Counted from the stretch's first letter, positions 19,518 to 32,828 are shown. The stretch is 40,787 bases of DNA from Betaproteobacteria bacterium SCGC AG-212-J23 (GCA_001644455.1 LSTF01000030.1:1-40787), one strand, 5' to 3'. The notes: generated by a model not told the origin, from the sequence alone. Program-made: numbers and translations.

Positions 19518-21209
19518 ATGCAAACCACGCGATTTCTAAAGGCTTTCTGGGCGCTCACCAAGCCGTACTGGGTGTCGAAGGAGCGGCGCGTCGGCCTGAT
19601 CCTCCTCGCCACGGTGATCGGCCTGACGCTGATGGGCGTGTGGCTCGAGGTGCAGTTCAACACCTGGAACCGCGACTTCTACAGCACGTTCGAGACGAAG
19701 AACCAGACGGAGTTCTTCTATCAGCTCGGCACCTTCACGCTCCTGGCGGTGATCTTCATCGTCAACGGCGTGTACCGGCAGTACTTCCGGCAAATGCTGA
19801 TGATCGAGTGGCGCTCCTGGATGACCGAGCGTTTCCTGGCCGCCTGGATGCAGGATCGCGCCTACTACCGCCTGCAGCTCCTCGACAAAGGCACGGATAA
19901 CCCCGACCAGCGGATCGCCGACGACCTCAACATCTTCGTCGACCTGACGCTGTCGCTCGCGCTGGGACTGCTCTCGGCGGTCGTCACGCTGGTCTCGTTC
20001 GTCGCCATCCTGTGGTCGATTTCCGGCGCGCTGACCCTCTTCGGGGTCACCGTCCCGGGCTACATGGTGTGGGTGGCGCTGGTGTACGCCATCGTCGGCA
20101 CCTGGCTCACGCACGTCATCGGCCGGCCGCTGATCCGGATCGGCTTCGAGCAGCAGCGCTACGAGGCCAACTTCCGCTTCTCGCTGGTCCGGCTGCGCGA
20201 GAACACCGAGGGCGTGGCGCTGTACCGCGGCGAGGCGGCCGAGCTGACGAACCTTCGCGCCGGCTTCCGCGACGTGATCACCATCTGGTGGACCAAGATG
20301 GTGAAGACCAAGCAGCTCGGCTGGTTCCAGTCGTTCTACGGCCAGGTGGCGATCATCTTCCCGTTCCTGGTCGCTTCGCCCCGCTTCTTCTCCGGCGCGA
20401 TGCCGCTCGGCGGCATCTTCCAGATCGCCTCGGCGTTCGGCCAGGTGCAGAGCGCGCTGTCCTGGTTCGTCGACGCCTACACCAGCTTCGCCAACTGGAA
20501 GGCGACGGTGGATCGCCTGACCGGCTTCGCCGAATCGCTCGAGCGGGTCCATCAGCTGAAGACCGAGGGGGAGCGTGCCGAGGGCGCCGGCGAATCGCTG
20601 TCGCTCGCGGGGCTGAGCATCGACCTTCCGCAGGGCAAGCCGTTGCTCGCCGCGACTTCGATCGAGCTGAAGCGCGGCGAGGACGTCCTGGTCAGCGGCC
20701 CCTCGGGCGCGGGCAAATCGACGCTGTTCCGCGCGCTCGCCGGCATCTGGCCCTACTGGAAGGGCCGGATCAGCCTGCCGAAGGGCGCGCGGCTGCTGTT
20801 CCTGCCGCAGAAGCCCTACCTGCCGATCGGCGTGCTGAAGAACGCAGTCGCCTACCCGGAAGAGGCGTCCCGCTATGCGGAGACGGATCTGAAGGCGGCA
20901 TTGAACGCCGTCGGCCTGCCGCAACTCGCCGAGGATCTCGGGCGCAGCGAAAACTGGGCGCAGGTGCTCTCGGGCGGCGAGCAGCAGCGGCTCGCCTTCG
21001 CCCGCGCGCTGCTCAACAAGCCCGACTGGCTGTTCCTCGACGAGGCGACGGCATCATTGCCCGAGGACGCTCAGGACGCGCTCTACCGCGTGCTCGAAGA
21101 GAAGCTGCCCCGCACGACGCTGGTCTCGATCGGCCACCGCGCGAGCCTCGCGAGCCACCACCAGCGGCGCCTGGAGTGGCGGGGCAGCGGGCTAGCCGCC
21201 GTTACTTAG
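19518..21209 (+). CDS. ABC transporter, fused permease/ATPase, YddA/SbmA-like
   Basis: The 563-residue half-transporter has an N-terminal membrane domain (about 1-330) of the SbmA/BacA type. Its typical segments are WLEVQFNTWNRDFYSTFETK, YRQYFRQMLMIEWRSWMTER, NPDQRIADDLNIF and YEANFRFSLVRLRENTEGVA followed by YRGE. A C-terminal ATPase domain has Walker A GPSGAGKSTLFR, signature LSGGEQQRLAFARAL and Walker B WLFLDEATASL. Homologues (YddA and related proteins) act as homodimers in the inner membrane; cargo is uncertain, with peptides, cobalamin or lipids proposed for relatives. The start follows CAGGTGATCC. The 3' end overlaps the convergent thioesterase gene by 18 bases. Confidence 0.88.
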   Translation: MQTTRFLKAFWALTKPYWVSKERRVGLILLATVIGLTLMGVWLEVQFNTWNRDFYSTFETKNQTEFFYQLGTFTLLAVIFIVNGVYRQYFRQMLMIEWRSWMTERFLAAWMQDRAYYRLQLLDKGTDNPDQRIADDLNIFVDLTLSLALGLLSAVVTLVSFVAILWSISGALTLFGVTVPGYMVWVALVYAIVGTWLTHVIGRPLIRIGFEQQRYEANFRFSLVRLRENTEGVALYRGEAAELTNLRAGFRDVITIWWTKMVKTKQLGWFQSFYGQVAIIFPFLVASPRFFSGAMPLGGIFQIASAFGQVQSALSWFVDAYTSFANWKATVDRLTGFAESLERVHQLKTEGERAEGAGESLSLAGLSIDLPQGKPLLAATSIELKRGEDVLVSGPSGAGKSTLFRALAGIWPYWKGRISLPKGARLLFLPQKPYLPIGVLKNAVAYPEEASRYAETDLKAALNAVGLPQLAEDLGRSENWAQVLSGGEQQRLAFARALLNKPDWLFLDEATASLPEDAQDALYRVLEEKLPRTTLVSIGHRASLASHHQRRLEWRGSGLAAVT

Positions 21210-21683
21210 GACAATGCACGTCGTCGTGGCGTGCGCGTAGAGCTTGCCGGACGCATCCTCGAGGCGTCCTTCGGCAGTCGCCATGCGCTTGCCGACGTGC
21301 AGGGTCTTGCCGATGGCGCGCAGCCTGCCGGTTTCTGAAGTGATCGCGCGCACCAGATTGGTCTTCGCCTCGAGCGTGGTGTAGCCGGAGCCGGCGGGCA
21401 TGTGGGTTTGCACCGCGCAGCCCATGCACGAATCGAGCAGCGTCATCGCCAGGCCGCCGTGCACTACGCCGATCGGGTTGTAGTGCCGTTCGCCCGGCGT
21501 GATCTCGAACACCGCGTGGCCCGGCTCGACTTCGACGAGGTCGAAGCCGAGGAGCACGGCGATCGGCGGCGAAGGCAGCTTGCGGTCGCGGATGGCGCGC
21601 AGGAACTCGATGCCGGCCATCGACCGGCTCGCCTGCGCGAGCGGTACGGGGTCCTGCCAGGTGACCGAGACGGTGCGGTTCAT
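21192..21683 (-). CDS. PaaI-type hotdog thioesterase
   Basis: The 163-residue product has the hotdog thioesterase fold: GFDLVEVEPGHAVFEITPGE, the HYNPIGVVHGGLAMTLLDSC segment that holds the active-site histidine/glycine turn, GYTTLEAKTNLVRAI and a closing AHATTTCIVL. Such enzymes hydrolyse acyl-CoA thioesters; chain specificity is unknown. Its ATG shares one base with the stop of the upstream hydrolase (TGATG), so both are translated from one message. It is the last gene of the tetR-hydrolase-thioesterase operon. Confidence 0.87.
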   Translation of the reverse strand: MNRTVSVTWQDPVPLAQASRSMAGIEFLRAIRDRKLPSPPIAVLLGFDLVEVEPGHAVFEITPGERHYNPIGVVHGGLAMTLLDSCMGCAVQTHMPAGSGYTTLEAKTNLVRAITSETGRLRAIGKTLHVGKRMATAEGRLEDASGKLYAHATTTCIVLSNGG

Positions 21684-22582
21684 CAGTAGAGCGGCGCCGG
21701 CCAGGGCAGCGCGGGACGCGCAGGGTTCGCGATCTGCGAACGGCCGGAGATGAACTCTGCCGCGGCGCGCGCCACATCCTCGTTGGCGAGGATTCGGCCG
21801 TGGCCGAGGCCGTCGGTGGTGAGGAGACGCGCGCTTGGCCAGAGGCTGGCGACGCGGGCGCCCTGCGTCCAGGGCACGATGCGATCGTCGCGGTCGTGGA
21901 TGACGAGCGCGCGCGCGCCGAGGCGTGGCGCGAGCCGGGAGACTTCGAGCTCGTCCCACGTGATGCCGTAGCGCTCTTCGATCGCCGTCTGCATCGAGCG
22001 GCGGATGCCTTCCGGGATCCAGTGCCAGCGCGCGAAGCGCCGTGAAAAACCGACGATATCCGCCGGCGGTGCGACGAGGACCACGCTCTCGAGCGGAAGT
22101 CCGCGCGCGTGCGCAAGCGAAGCAGCGGTAGCGCCGAGCGAATGACCGATCACCGCCCTGACGCCACCGTGGTGCCAGGCGAGCTCGGCGAAGACGTCGG
22201 CGAAGTCGGGGAGCCCGGTGAGCTTGCCTCCCGAGACGCCGTGTGCCGGCTGGTCGTAGGCGACAACGCGGTAGCCCGCGGAGAGCAGGGGATAGACGAA
22301 GCCGCGCATCTGCGCGGCGTTACCGCCCCAGCCGTGCGCGAGCAGTACCGCCGGCGCATCGGCTTCGCCCCACTGCCAGGTGGCGATGGCGCGGCCTTTG
22401 TGCTCGAGGAAGCTCGAGCGCGCGTCGATCAGGTCGAGCGCGCTCTGCGCGGCGTAGCGCGGCCGCGGCGGCGTGAGGAACAGCCGCTCGGCGGCGGCGC
22501 CGGCGAGCTCGGGGGCCAGCCAGCGGACGGCAGAGAATCGAACGTTCGTGCTAATTTTCTCGAGCGTATGGGCGTGAGGCAT
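21683..22582 (-). CDS. Alpha/beta hydrolase, TetR-linked
   Basis: The 299-residue protein has an alpha/beta hydrolase core: VLLAHGWGGNAAQM (oxyanion region), nucleophile elbow GHSLGATAAS, LVIHDRDDRIVPW (acid) and a terminal histidine in GLGHGRIL. A rather hydrophobic N-terminal 60 residues (RLFLTPPRPRYAAQSAL) precede it. The ATG at 22582 has an excellent ribosome binding site (CTAGGAG, 8 bases before). It starts 11 bases after the stop of tetR and overlaps the thioesterase gene by one base, so it is probably controlled by that regulator. A copy of the putative TetR operator lies inside codons 12-15. Substrate unknown; a lipid or acyl ester is a reasonable guess. Confidence 0.85.
   Translation of the reverse strand: MPHAHTLEKISTNVRFSAVRWLAPELAGAAAERLFLTPPRPRYAAQSALDLIDARSSFLEHKGRAIATWQWGEADAPAVLLAHGWGGNAAQMRGFVYPLLSAGYRVVAYDQPAHGVSGGKLTGLPDFADVFAELAWHHGGVRAVIGHSLGATAASLAHARGLPLESVVLVAPPADIVGFSRRFARWHWIPEGIRRSMQTAIEERYGITWDELEVSRLAPRLGARALVIHDRDDRIVPWTQGARVASLWPSARLLTTDGLGHGRILANEDVARAAAEFISGRSQIANPARPALPWPAPLY
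22539..22548. promoter_or_regulatory. Putative second TetR operator, inside the hydrolase gene
   Basis: The 10-base palindrome CGAACGTTCG recurs here, about 720 bases from the identical copy in the tetR promoter. The two copies also share flanking bases (CGAACGTTCGTRCTA, then a TTTT run), more than chance identity of a 10-mer would require. It lies 35-44 bases into the hydrolase coding sequence. Confidence 0.45.
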
Positions 22583-23155
22583 GACGTCTTCTCCTAGCGG
22601 GAAACGGCTTTGAGTTTCTTGGTCGCCGCGGCGTGGCGGGCGACGAGCTGCTCGAACGCGGTGAGCGCGCGCTTGCGCGACTCGCCGTCGCCGAGCAGGC
22701 GGCGATGGTTGTGGCTGGCGAGCACGATGCCGAGCATCTCGAAGGCGATCTGCTCCGCATCGGTGTCGCCCCGGAGGTGTCCCTCCTCGATCGCCAGGCG
22801 GACGGCCTTCTTGGTGATCGCCGTGCCGCGGTGCTGGTTGGCGATCACCGCGTCGCGGATCGGGCCGGGCCGATCGTCGTACTCGGCGGCGGCGGAGATC
22901 ATGATGCAGCCGCCCGGCAGGCCGGAGGCGATGGTCCAGTCGAGCCAGCCTTCGAAGAGCGCGCGCAGCCGGGGCAGCCCGCGCGCGATCTTCAGCGCCG
23001 GCAGGAAGACCCGCTGGCCGTAGATCTGCGCCGCGTGCTCGAGCACCGCGAGCTGCAGGTCCTCGCGCGAGCCGAAGTGGGCGAACAGGCCCGACTTCGA
23101 CATGCCGGTCTCGTCGGCGAGCGTGCCGATCGTCAGGCCTTCCAGGCCGAGCTTG

Positions 23156-26080
<2,925 letters not shown>

Positions 26081-26082
26081 GT

Positions 26083-26113
26083 TTGCCGGTGAAAAAGATA
26101 AACTTGCTACTAT
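26083..26113 (+). promoter_or_regulatory. Putative ssb promoter in the uvrA-ssb divergent region
   Basis: TTGCCG (26083-26088) and TACTAT (26108-26113), spaced 19 bases, resemble a sigma-70 promoter about 100 bases before ssb. The same place reads TATAGT on the minus strand and could serve uvrA. The 137-base intergenic stretch holds no CTGT-N8-ACAG LexA box that I can find. Confidence 0.35.
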
Positions 26114-26217
26114 AGCCCGTCCCGCATTCCCGCCTCCAGGTTTTCCAGCGAAGGAAGTCAACGAGCCTTCCATCGGCACGTTGAGCGGGACACAATGGTT
26201 CAAACGAGGGGTGTGAC

Positions 26218-26679
26218 ATGGCATCGGTCAACAAGGTGATCATCGTCGGCAATCTCGGCGCCGACCCGGAAACCAAATACCTGCCGAGCGGCGACGCGGT
26301 GACCAACATCCGCGTCGCGACCACCGACACGTGGAAGGACAAGACGAGCGGCGAGAAGAAGGAAGCCACCGAGTGGCACCGCATCGCCTTTTTCGGGCGC
26401 CTGGCCGAGATCGCCGGCGAATACCTGAAGAAGGGTTCTCAGGTCTACATCGAGGGCCAGTTGCGCACGCGCAAGTGGCAGGACAAGGACGGCCAGGACC
26501 GCTACTCGACCGAGATCCGCGCCGACGTGATGCAGATGCTCGGCCGGCGCGAGGGCGGCGGCGAAGCGCGGCCGATGCCCGAGCGCAGCCAGCCGCGCGG
26601 CGAAGCGAAGCCCGCCGCTGCGGCCGCCGCGAAGAAGCCCGGCAAGTTCGACGACATGGAAGACGATATTCCCTTTTAA
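26218..26679 (+). CDS. ssb: Single-stranded DNA-binding protein
   Basis: The 153-residue protein has the OB-fold DNA-binding domain (about 1-110: [60 protein letters not shown]). A short flexible Ala/Lys-rich linker and the acidic partner-binding tip DDMEDDIPF follow. It coats single-stranded DNA in replication, recombination and repair and recruits partners through the tip. The ATG at 26218 follows AACGAGGGGTGTGAC. Its divergent placement next to uvrA matches the arrangement in many proteobacteria. The linker is shorter than in E. coli SSB, giving a normal betaproteobacterial length. Confidence 0.95.
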   Translation: MASVNKVIIVGNLGADPETKYLPSGDAVTNIRVATTDTWKDKTSGEKKEATEWHRIAFFGRLAEIAGEYLKKGSQVYIEGQLRTRKWQDKDGQDRYSTEIRADVMQMLGRREGGGEARPMPERSQPRGEAKPAAAAAAKKPGKFDDMEDDIPF

Positions 26680-26699
26680 AACAAGGATAGAATCGCGAA

Positions 26700-27020
26700 A
26701 TGCCGATTTACGAATACCGTTGCGCGGAATGCGGCCACCAGGAGGAGCACTTGCAGAAGCTCTCCGAAAGGCCGCTCAGCAAGTGCCCCGCGTGCGGCAA
26801 GAAGGCCTACAAGAAGCAGCTCAGCGCCGCCGGCTTCCAGCTGAAGGGCAGCGGCTGGTATGCGACCGACTTCAAGAGCGCGGGCAAGAAGCCGGCCGAG
26901 AAGAAGGCCGACCTGAAATCCGACGGCAAGACGGAAGCCAAGAGCGAAGCCAAGACCGAGACGAAAACCGAAACCAAGACCCCAGCCAAGAAGGCGTCCG
27001 CGGCGGCGACGACCGACTGA
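26700..27020 (+). CDS. FmdB-family zinc-ribbon protein
   Basis: The 106-residue protein starts with the FmdB zinc ribbon: MPIYEYRCAECGHQ (C8, C11) and CPACGKKAYKKQ (C29, C32), then the conserved SAAGFQLKGSGWYATDF. The tail from about residue 60 is low-complexity Lys/Glu/Thr/Ala (TEAKSEAKTETK). FmdB proteins are small putative regulators without a settled function. The gene order fmdB-DUF502-aspS is conserved in betaproteobacteria. A TAGAAT box at 26688-26693, 6 bases before the ATG, could make the message nearly leaderless, but AAGGAT also lies upstream as a weak ribosome binding site. Confidence 0.87.
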   Translation: MPIYEYRCAECGHQEEHLQKLSERPLSKCPACGKKAYKKQLSAAGFQLKGSGWYATDFKSAGKKPAEKKADLKSDGKTEAKSEAKTETKTETKTPAKKASAAATTD

Positions 27021-27040
27021 TGGCGCCCGGCCACTGCCCG

Positions 27041-27063
27041 GCCCGGCTTGAGCCGGGCTTTTT
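27041..27063 (+). terminator. Rho-independent terminator between fmdB and DUF502 genes
   Basis: GCCCGGC, loop TTGA, GCCGGGC and then five T form a textbook intrinsic terminator on the plus strand, 20 bases after the fmdB stop. The next gene starts only 12 bases later. Confidence 0.8.
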
Positions 27064-27075
27064 CATTTCTGCTGC

Positions 27076-27665
27076 ATGAAGAAATACTTCATCACCGGCC
27101 TGCTCATCTGGATCCCGCTGGTCATCACGATCTGGGTGCTGTTCTTCATTTTCGATTTCCTCGACCAGTCGCTGCTGCTCCTGCCGGACCGCTTCCGTAC
27201 CGAGAACTGGCTCGGCGTGCACGTCCCCGGCCTGGGGGCGATCCTGACCATCGGCGTGATCTTCGGCACCGGCTTTCTCGCGACCAACTACGTCGGCGCG
27301 CGGCTGCTGCGCGTGGGCAACGATCTGCTGCATCGCATCCCGGTGGTGAATTCGATCTACTCGAGCGTGAAGCAGATCTCGGACACGCTTTTCTCCTCGA
27401 GCGGCCAGGCGTTCCGCAAGGCGGTGCTGGTGCGCTGGCCGCACGAAGGCGCGTGGACGATCGCGTTCATCACCGGCACGCCCGGGGGCGACGTGGTCAA
27501 GCACATCCCGCCCGACTGCCTGTCGCTGTACGTGCCGACCACGCCCAACCCGACCGGCGGCTACTTCGTCATCGTCAAGCGCTCGGACGTGATCGAGCTC
27601 GACATGACCGTCGACCAAGCGCTGAAGTACATCATCTCGATGGGCGTGGCGCCCCCGCAAAGCTG

Positions 27666-27666
<1 letters not shown>
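27076..27666 (+). CDS. DUF502 family inner-membrane protein
   Basis: The 196-residue protein starts [20 protein letters not shown], a beginning typical of DUF502 proteins. It has two N-terminal membrane helices (about 5-28 and 54-72, [20 protein letters not shown]), then a soluble domain with [32 protein letters not shown] and [12 protein letters not shown]. The family is widespread in bacteria and of unknown role. No ribosome binding site is visible before the ATG, which lies 12 bases after an intrinsic terminator. The stop overlaps the aspS start (TGATG), so the two are translated together. Confidence 0.88.
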
Positions 27667-29437
<1,771 letters not shown>

Positions 29438-29441
<4 letters not shown>

Positions 29442-29758
29442 AGCTGGTCGCAGCTTTTCTCGCTTTTGCCGCTTTTGCCTTTCAGGAAGATGTTTCCCTC
29501 CGGGGTCTGCCAGACGAGGCGAAGCAGACCGTCGCGCTCATCCGCAGCAACGGGCCGTTTCCCTACCAGAGGGACGGAGCGGTGTTTGCCAATCGTGAGG
29601 GACAGCTGCCGCCGCGCGAGCGCGGCTACTATCGCGAGTACACCGTGAGAACGCCCGGTGCGAAGGATCGCGGCGCGCGGCGCATCGTCGCCGGCAGGGG
29701 CGGCGAGCTCTATTACACGGAAGATCACTACCGCTCCTTCATGAGGATCCGCGACTGA
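29438..29758 (+). CDS. Secreted guanyl-specific ribonuclease, RNase Sa/barnase-like
   Basis: The 106-residue protein has a short signal peptide ([13 protein letters not shown]) and then a compact microbial RNase domain. The stretch [40 protein letters not shown] and [12 protein letters not shown] follows the order of Streptomyces RNase Sa. The catalytic residues are present: Glu68 in REYTV, Arg81/82 in ARRIVAG and His97 in DHY. No cysteines are seen, so the Sa disulphide is absent. It should cut RNA after guanosine outside the cytoplasm. GTG start overlaps the aspS stop; the stop overlaps the start of a barstar-like inhibitor gene. Confidence 0.88.
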
Positions 29759-30156
29759 TGGGCAAGCTCGCCGAGCGGCTGAGCGACGCGTCACGCTCCG
29801 GGGTCTATCGCGTCAGCCAGGATCGCGAGGTCCTGGAGACGCTGCCCGCCATCCAAAGAATCTCCCTTGCCGGCGCAACGAGCAAGGCCGAGCTGCTGGA
29901 GCGTATTGCCGGCGCTCTCAAATTGCCCGACTGGTTCGGCCAGAACTGGGACGCGCTGGAGGACAGCCTGTCGGAGCGCGCCGGCCATCTGCTGTTCTCC
30001 GACTGGCAGGCGCTCGCCGCCGACGACCTCGGCGTGCTGCTCGATGTCCTCGACACCAGCGCCGAGTTCTGCGCGGGGCGCGGCAAGCCCTTTTTCGCGG
30101 TCTTTGTCGACCCGGAGCGCCGCCTCGAGCTCGACGGGCTGTTCCGCGACGCGTGA
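29758..30156 (+). CDS. Barstar-family ribonuclease inhibitor
   Basis: The 132-residue protein has the barstar fold signature: RISLAGATSKAELLERIAGAL and then PDWFGQNWDALEDSLSE, the helix that plugs the RNase active site, with a closing FFAVFVDPERRLE strand. It has an N-terminal extension of about 35 residues (RVSQDREVLETLPAIQ) compared with classical barstar. It probably stays in the cytoplasm and neutralises the RNase encoded just before it, before export. Its ATG shares a base with the RNase stop (TGATG), a layout that keeps both products in balance. Confidence 0.9.
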   Translation: MGKLAERLSDASRSGVYRVSQDREVLETLPAIQRISLAGATSKAELLERIAGALKLPDWFGQNWDALEDSLSERAGHLLFSDWQALAADDLGVLLDVLDTSAEFCAGRGKPFFAVFVDPERRLELDGLFRDA

Positions 30157-30599
30157 GCTCCAAGCTGCCGGTCTCGGTGCTGGTGGTGGTGCACACCGCG
30201 GCGCTGGAGGTGCTGCTTCTCGAGCGCGCTTCCCGCGCGGGCTTCTGGCAGTCGGTCACCGGGTCGCTCGACCGCATGGACGAGCCGCTCGCGAGCGCGG
30301 CGGCGCGCGAGGTGCGCGAGGAGACGGGCATCGACGCGCCCGACGGCACGCTCGAGCGCTGGCCGCTCGCCAACACGTTCGAGATCTACGCCCGGTGGCG
30401 GCATCGCTTCGCGCCCGGCGTGACTTACAACACCGAGCACGTCTTCGGCCTGCGGCTCGCGCGGCCGCGGCCGGTGACGCTGGCGCGCGCCGAGCACGTC
30501 GCGTTCGAATGGCTGCCCTGGCGTGAGGCGGCGCGGAAATGCTTTTCCTGGTCGAACCGCGACGCCATCCTGACGCTGGGTGAAAAATCGCTGTGCTAA
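30153..30599 (+). CDS. nudB: Nudix hydrolase, dihydroneopterin triphosphate diphosphatase-like
   Basis: The 148-residue protein begins KLPVSVLVVVHTAALEVLLL and has FWQSVTGSLDRMDEPLASAA, the Nudix helix with REVREETGI, and HVFGLRLA and EHVAFEWLPWREA later. These segments match NudB, which removes pyrophosphate from dihydroneopterin triphosphate in folate synthesis. The Nudix box has six residues between the first Gly and Glu rather than five, with the loop SLDRMD; I believe other betaproteobacterial NudB proteins share this. GTG start overlaps the barstar stop (GTGA). It often follows aspS and DUF502 in betaproteobacteria. Confidence 0.88.
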   Translation: MSSKLPVSVLVVVHTAALEVLLLERASRAGFWQSVTGSLDRMDEPLASAAAREVREETGIDAPDGTLERWPLANTFEIYARWRHRFAPGVTYNTEHVFGLRLARPRPVTLARAEHVAFEWLPWREAARKCFSWSNRDAILTLGEKSLC

Positions 30600-30608
30600 T
30601 TTAGCCGG

Positions 30609-32081
30609 GTGCGGGGAATTCTTGGCGCCGGCGCAGTCTTGCTCGCGAGCGGCTGCGCGACCTTCGACGGCCAGCTCGCGAGCCATCTCGAGTCGCCGCA
30701 GCTGCGCGATTGCGCGCAGTGGTTCGTCGCGCTAGACGAGCGCGTCGCCGCGGCGGGCACGGGGGATGCTCAGTACACGCGCATGCCGGGCTTTCCCTAC
30801 CTGCGCACCGATCGCCTGCTCGCCTCCCTGCGCGAGCGCGCCGTGGAGCGCCCCGACACGATCGCGACCTTCGCCGAGCGCCTGCGCGCGCTCGACTACG
30901 ACGCCCGCCGCTACGAGATCGACAATCTGCCCGAGGGTTCGCTGCACGGCACGCGCGCCGGCGACCTGCACCACACCCAGGACTGCGGCATGCAGCTCGT
31001 CGCGGCGGACCTGACGAGCGCCCGCGGACGCGATGCAATGGTCGCCGCCGCGCAGGTCCCCGACGACTACTCGACCGCCATGCGCGTGCTCGGCCTCTAT
31101 CCGCTGACGCGCATTCCATTCGCCTCCGGCGTGCGGCGCTTCGAGGCCGAGACCCGCGAGACCTTTGCCGGCGAGCCCAAGCCGGTCGCGAGCCGGGTGC
31201 GCTACTCGCCGCCAGCCGGCCGGCCGCTCTCTCGCGACGTGGTCAAGGGGCTGCTTGCGCGCGGCCAGTTCGATCCGCTTGGCCAGCCGATCCTTTCGGA
31301 GCGCGAGCTCGAGGCGGTCGCGGCGACCTATGCGCCCAGCTTCGACGTCGCCGTGGCGGGCGACTACGATCGGCCGGGCGCGGTGCGCTGGCGGCGCGGC
31401 GAGAGCACGCCCGCCATCGATGCCACGGAACCCGTCGTCTACGTGCGACCGTCGTACGCCCGCTATGGCGAAACGGTGCTGTTGCAGATCGTCTACGTGC
31501 TGTGGTTTTCCGAGCGCCCGGCGGGCTCGGCCTTCGACATCCTCTCGGGCCGGCTGGATGGCGTGGTGTGGCGCGTGACGCTCGCGCCGGACGGCGAGCC
31601 CATCCTGCACGACTCGATCCACCCGTGCGGCTGCTATCACTGGTTCTTTCCCTCGCCGCGCGCCCGGCCGCGTCCCGCACCCGACGAGCGCGAGGAGTGG
31701 GCGTTCGCGCCGCAGGAATTGCCGCGCCTCGCGGAACGCGAGCGCCCGGTGCTGAGCATCGCCTCGGGCACGCATTTCATCGAGCACGTCGGCGTCGTCA
31801 GCGGCCCCGACAGCCTGGTGCGCTACAGCCTGCGCCGCTACGACGAGCTGCGCTCGCTTTCCCGCCTCGACGGCACCCGGCGCAGCGTGTTCGACCCCCG
31901 GGGGTTCATCGCCGGAAGCGAGCGCGGCGAGCGTTTCCTGTACTGGCCGATGGGCATCGCCTCCGCCGGCGCGATGCGCCAGTGGGGACGGCACGCCACC
32001 GCGTTCGTCGGCCGGCGCCACTTCGACGATGCCGACCTCCTCGAGCGGCGCTTCGAGCTCGATCTCGGGGAGGCGCGATGA
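30609..32081 (+). CDS. Lipoprotein of unknown function
   Basis: The 490-residue product has a lipobox LLASGC with the lipidated cysteine at residue 16, so it is probably an outer- or inner-membrane lipoprotein. The mature part contains FPYLRTDRLLASLRERA, TRIPFASGVRRFEAETRETF, VYVRPSYARYGETVLLQIVY, a cysteine/histidine cluster SIHPCGCYHWFFPSP and LSIASGTHFIEHVGVV. I do not recognise a catalytic family; the His/Cys cluster and Arg-rich loops could mark a metal-binding site, which is a guess. The GTG start has no good ribosome binding site. The stop overlaps the following phosphatase-fold gene by 4 bases, and a cardiolipin synthase comes next. Confidence 0.75.
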   Translation: MRGILGAGAVLLASGCATFDGQLASHLESPQLRDCAQWFVALDERVAAAGTGDAQYTRMPGFPYLRTDRLLASLRERAVERPDTIATFAERLRALDYDARRYEIDNLPEGSLHGTRAGDLHHTQDCGMQLVAADLTSARGRDAMVAAAQVPDDYSTAMRVLGLYPLTRIPFASGVRRFEAETRETFAGEPKPVASRVRYSPPAGRPLSRDVVKGLLARGQFDPLGQPILSERELEAVAATYAPSFDVAVAGDYDRPGAVRWRRGESTPAIDATEPVVYVRPSYARYGETVLLQIVYVLWFSERPAGSAFDILSGRLDGVVWRVTLAPDGEPILHDSIHPCGCYHWFFPSPRARPRPAPDEREEWAFAPQELPRLAERERPVLSIASGTHFIEHVGVVSGPDSLVRYSLRRYDELRSLSRLDGTRRSVFDPRGFIAGSERGERFLYWPMGIASAGAMRQWGRHATAFVGRRHFDDADLLERRFELDLGEAR

Positions 32082-32824
32082 GCGAGTCGTTGCGCGTCCT
32101 CACGCTCAATATCCACAAGGGGCTGTCGCAATTCAACCGCCGGATGGTGATTCACGAGCTGCGCGACGGTCTCGGCGCGCTCGATCCGGACATCGTCTTC
32201 CTGCAGGAAGTGCAGGGCCTCAACGATCGTTTCGCGCTGCGCTTCGCCGCCTGGCCCGGCGCGCAGCACGAGTTCCTCGCCGGTGAGCGCTGGCGGCACG
32301 TCTACGCGCGCAACGCGGTCTATGACCACGGCCACCATGGCAACGCCATCCTGTCGCGCTTCCCCTTCGTTTCTTCGGAGAACACCGACGTCTCCGATCA
32401 CCGCTTCGAGCGGCGCGGGCTGCTGCATACCGTGGTGGCGGTTCCGGGCTGGCGGCGTAACCTGCATTGCGTGTGCGTGCACCTTTCGCTCCATGAGCGC
32501 GGCCGCAGCCGACAGCTGGAGGCGATTTCGCGGCGGCTGGAGGAGCTCGCCTCGCGGGACCTGCCGATCATCGTCGCCGGGGATTTCAACGACTGGCGCC
32601 ATCGCGCCTCGGCGATCCTCGAGCGGCGGCTCGGCATGCGCGAAGTATCGCTCGCCCATCACGGGCGCGCGGCACGCACTTTCCCGAGTGTGCTGCCGCT
32701 GCTGCGCCTGGACCGCATCTACACGCGCGGCTTCGAGATCGTCGGTTCGCAGGTGCACAAGGGCAAGCCCTGGTCGCTGCTGTCGGATCACCTCGCCGTC
32801 AGCGCCGAGATCAAGCGCGCCTAG
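32078..32824 (+). CDS. Endonuclease/exonuclease/phosphatase family protein
   Basis: The 248-residue protein has the EEP fold: VLTLNIHKG, IVFLQEVQG with the metal-binding glutamate, GHHGNAILSRFPF, CVHLSLHERGRSRQL, IVAGDFNDW (catalytic Asp/Asn) and a closing SDHLAV with the final Asp-His pair. This family covers DNases, phosphoinositide phosphatases and sphingomyelinase-like enzymes; no signal peptide is present. Its ATG overlaps the lipoprotein stop, and it is followed 4 bases later by a cardiolipin synthase, suggesting a role with phospholipids rather than DNA. Exact substrate unknown. Confidence 0.87.
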   Translation: MSESLRVLTLNIHKGLSQFNRRMVIHELRDGLGALDPDIVFLQEVQGLNDRFALRFAAWPGAQHEFLAGERWRHVYARNAVYDHGHHGNAILSRFPFVSSENTDVSDHRFERRGLLHTVVAVPGWRRNLHCVCVHLSLHERGRSRQLEAISRRLEELASRDLPIIVAGDFNDWRHRASAILERRLGMREVSLAHHGRAARTFPSVLPLLRLDRIYTRGFEIVGSQVHKGKPWSLLSDHLAVSAEIKRA

Positions 32825-32828
32825 CGCA

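Noticed and set aside
26081-26217. LexA (SOS) box between uvrA and ssb
   Set aside because: I looked for CTGT-N8-ACAG, expected by analogy with E. coli, and found none.
26081-26224. Longer UvrA starting near 26224
   Set aside because: It would run through the intergenic region and the ssb start; UvrA proteins begin at the IRIRGAR segment.
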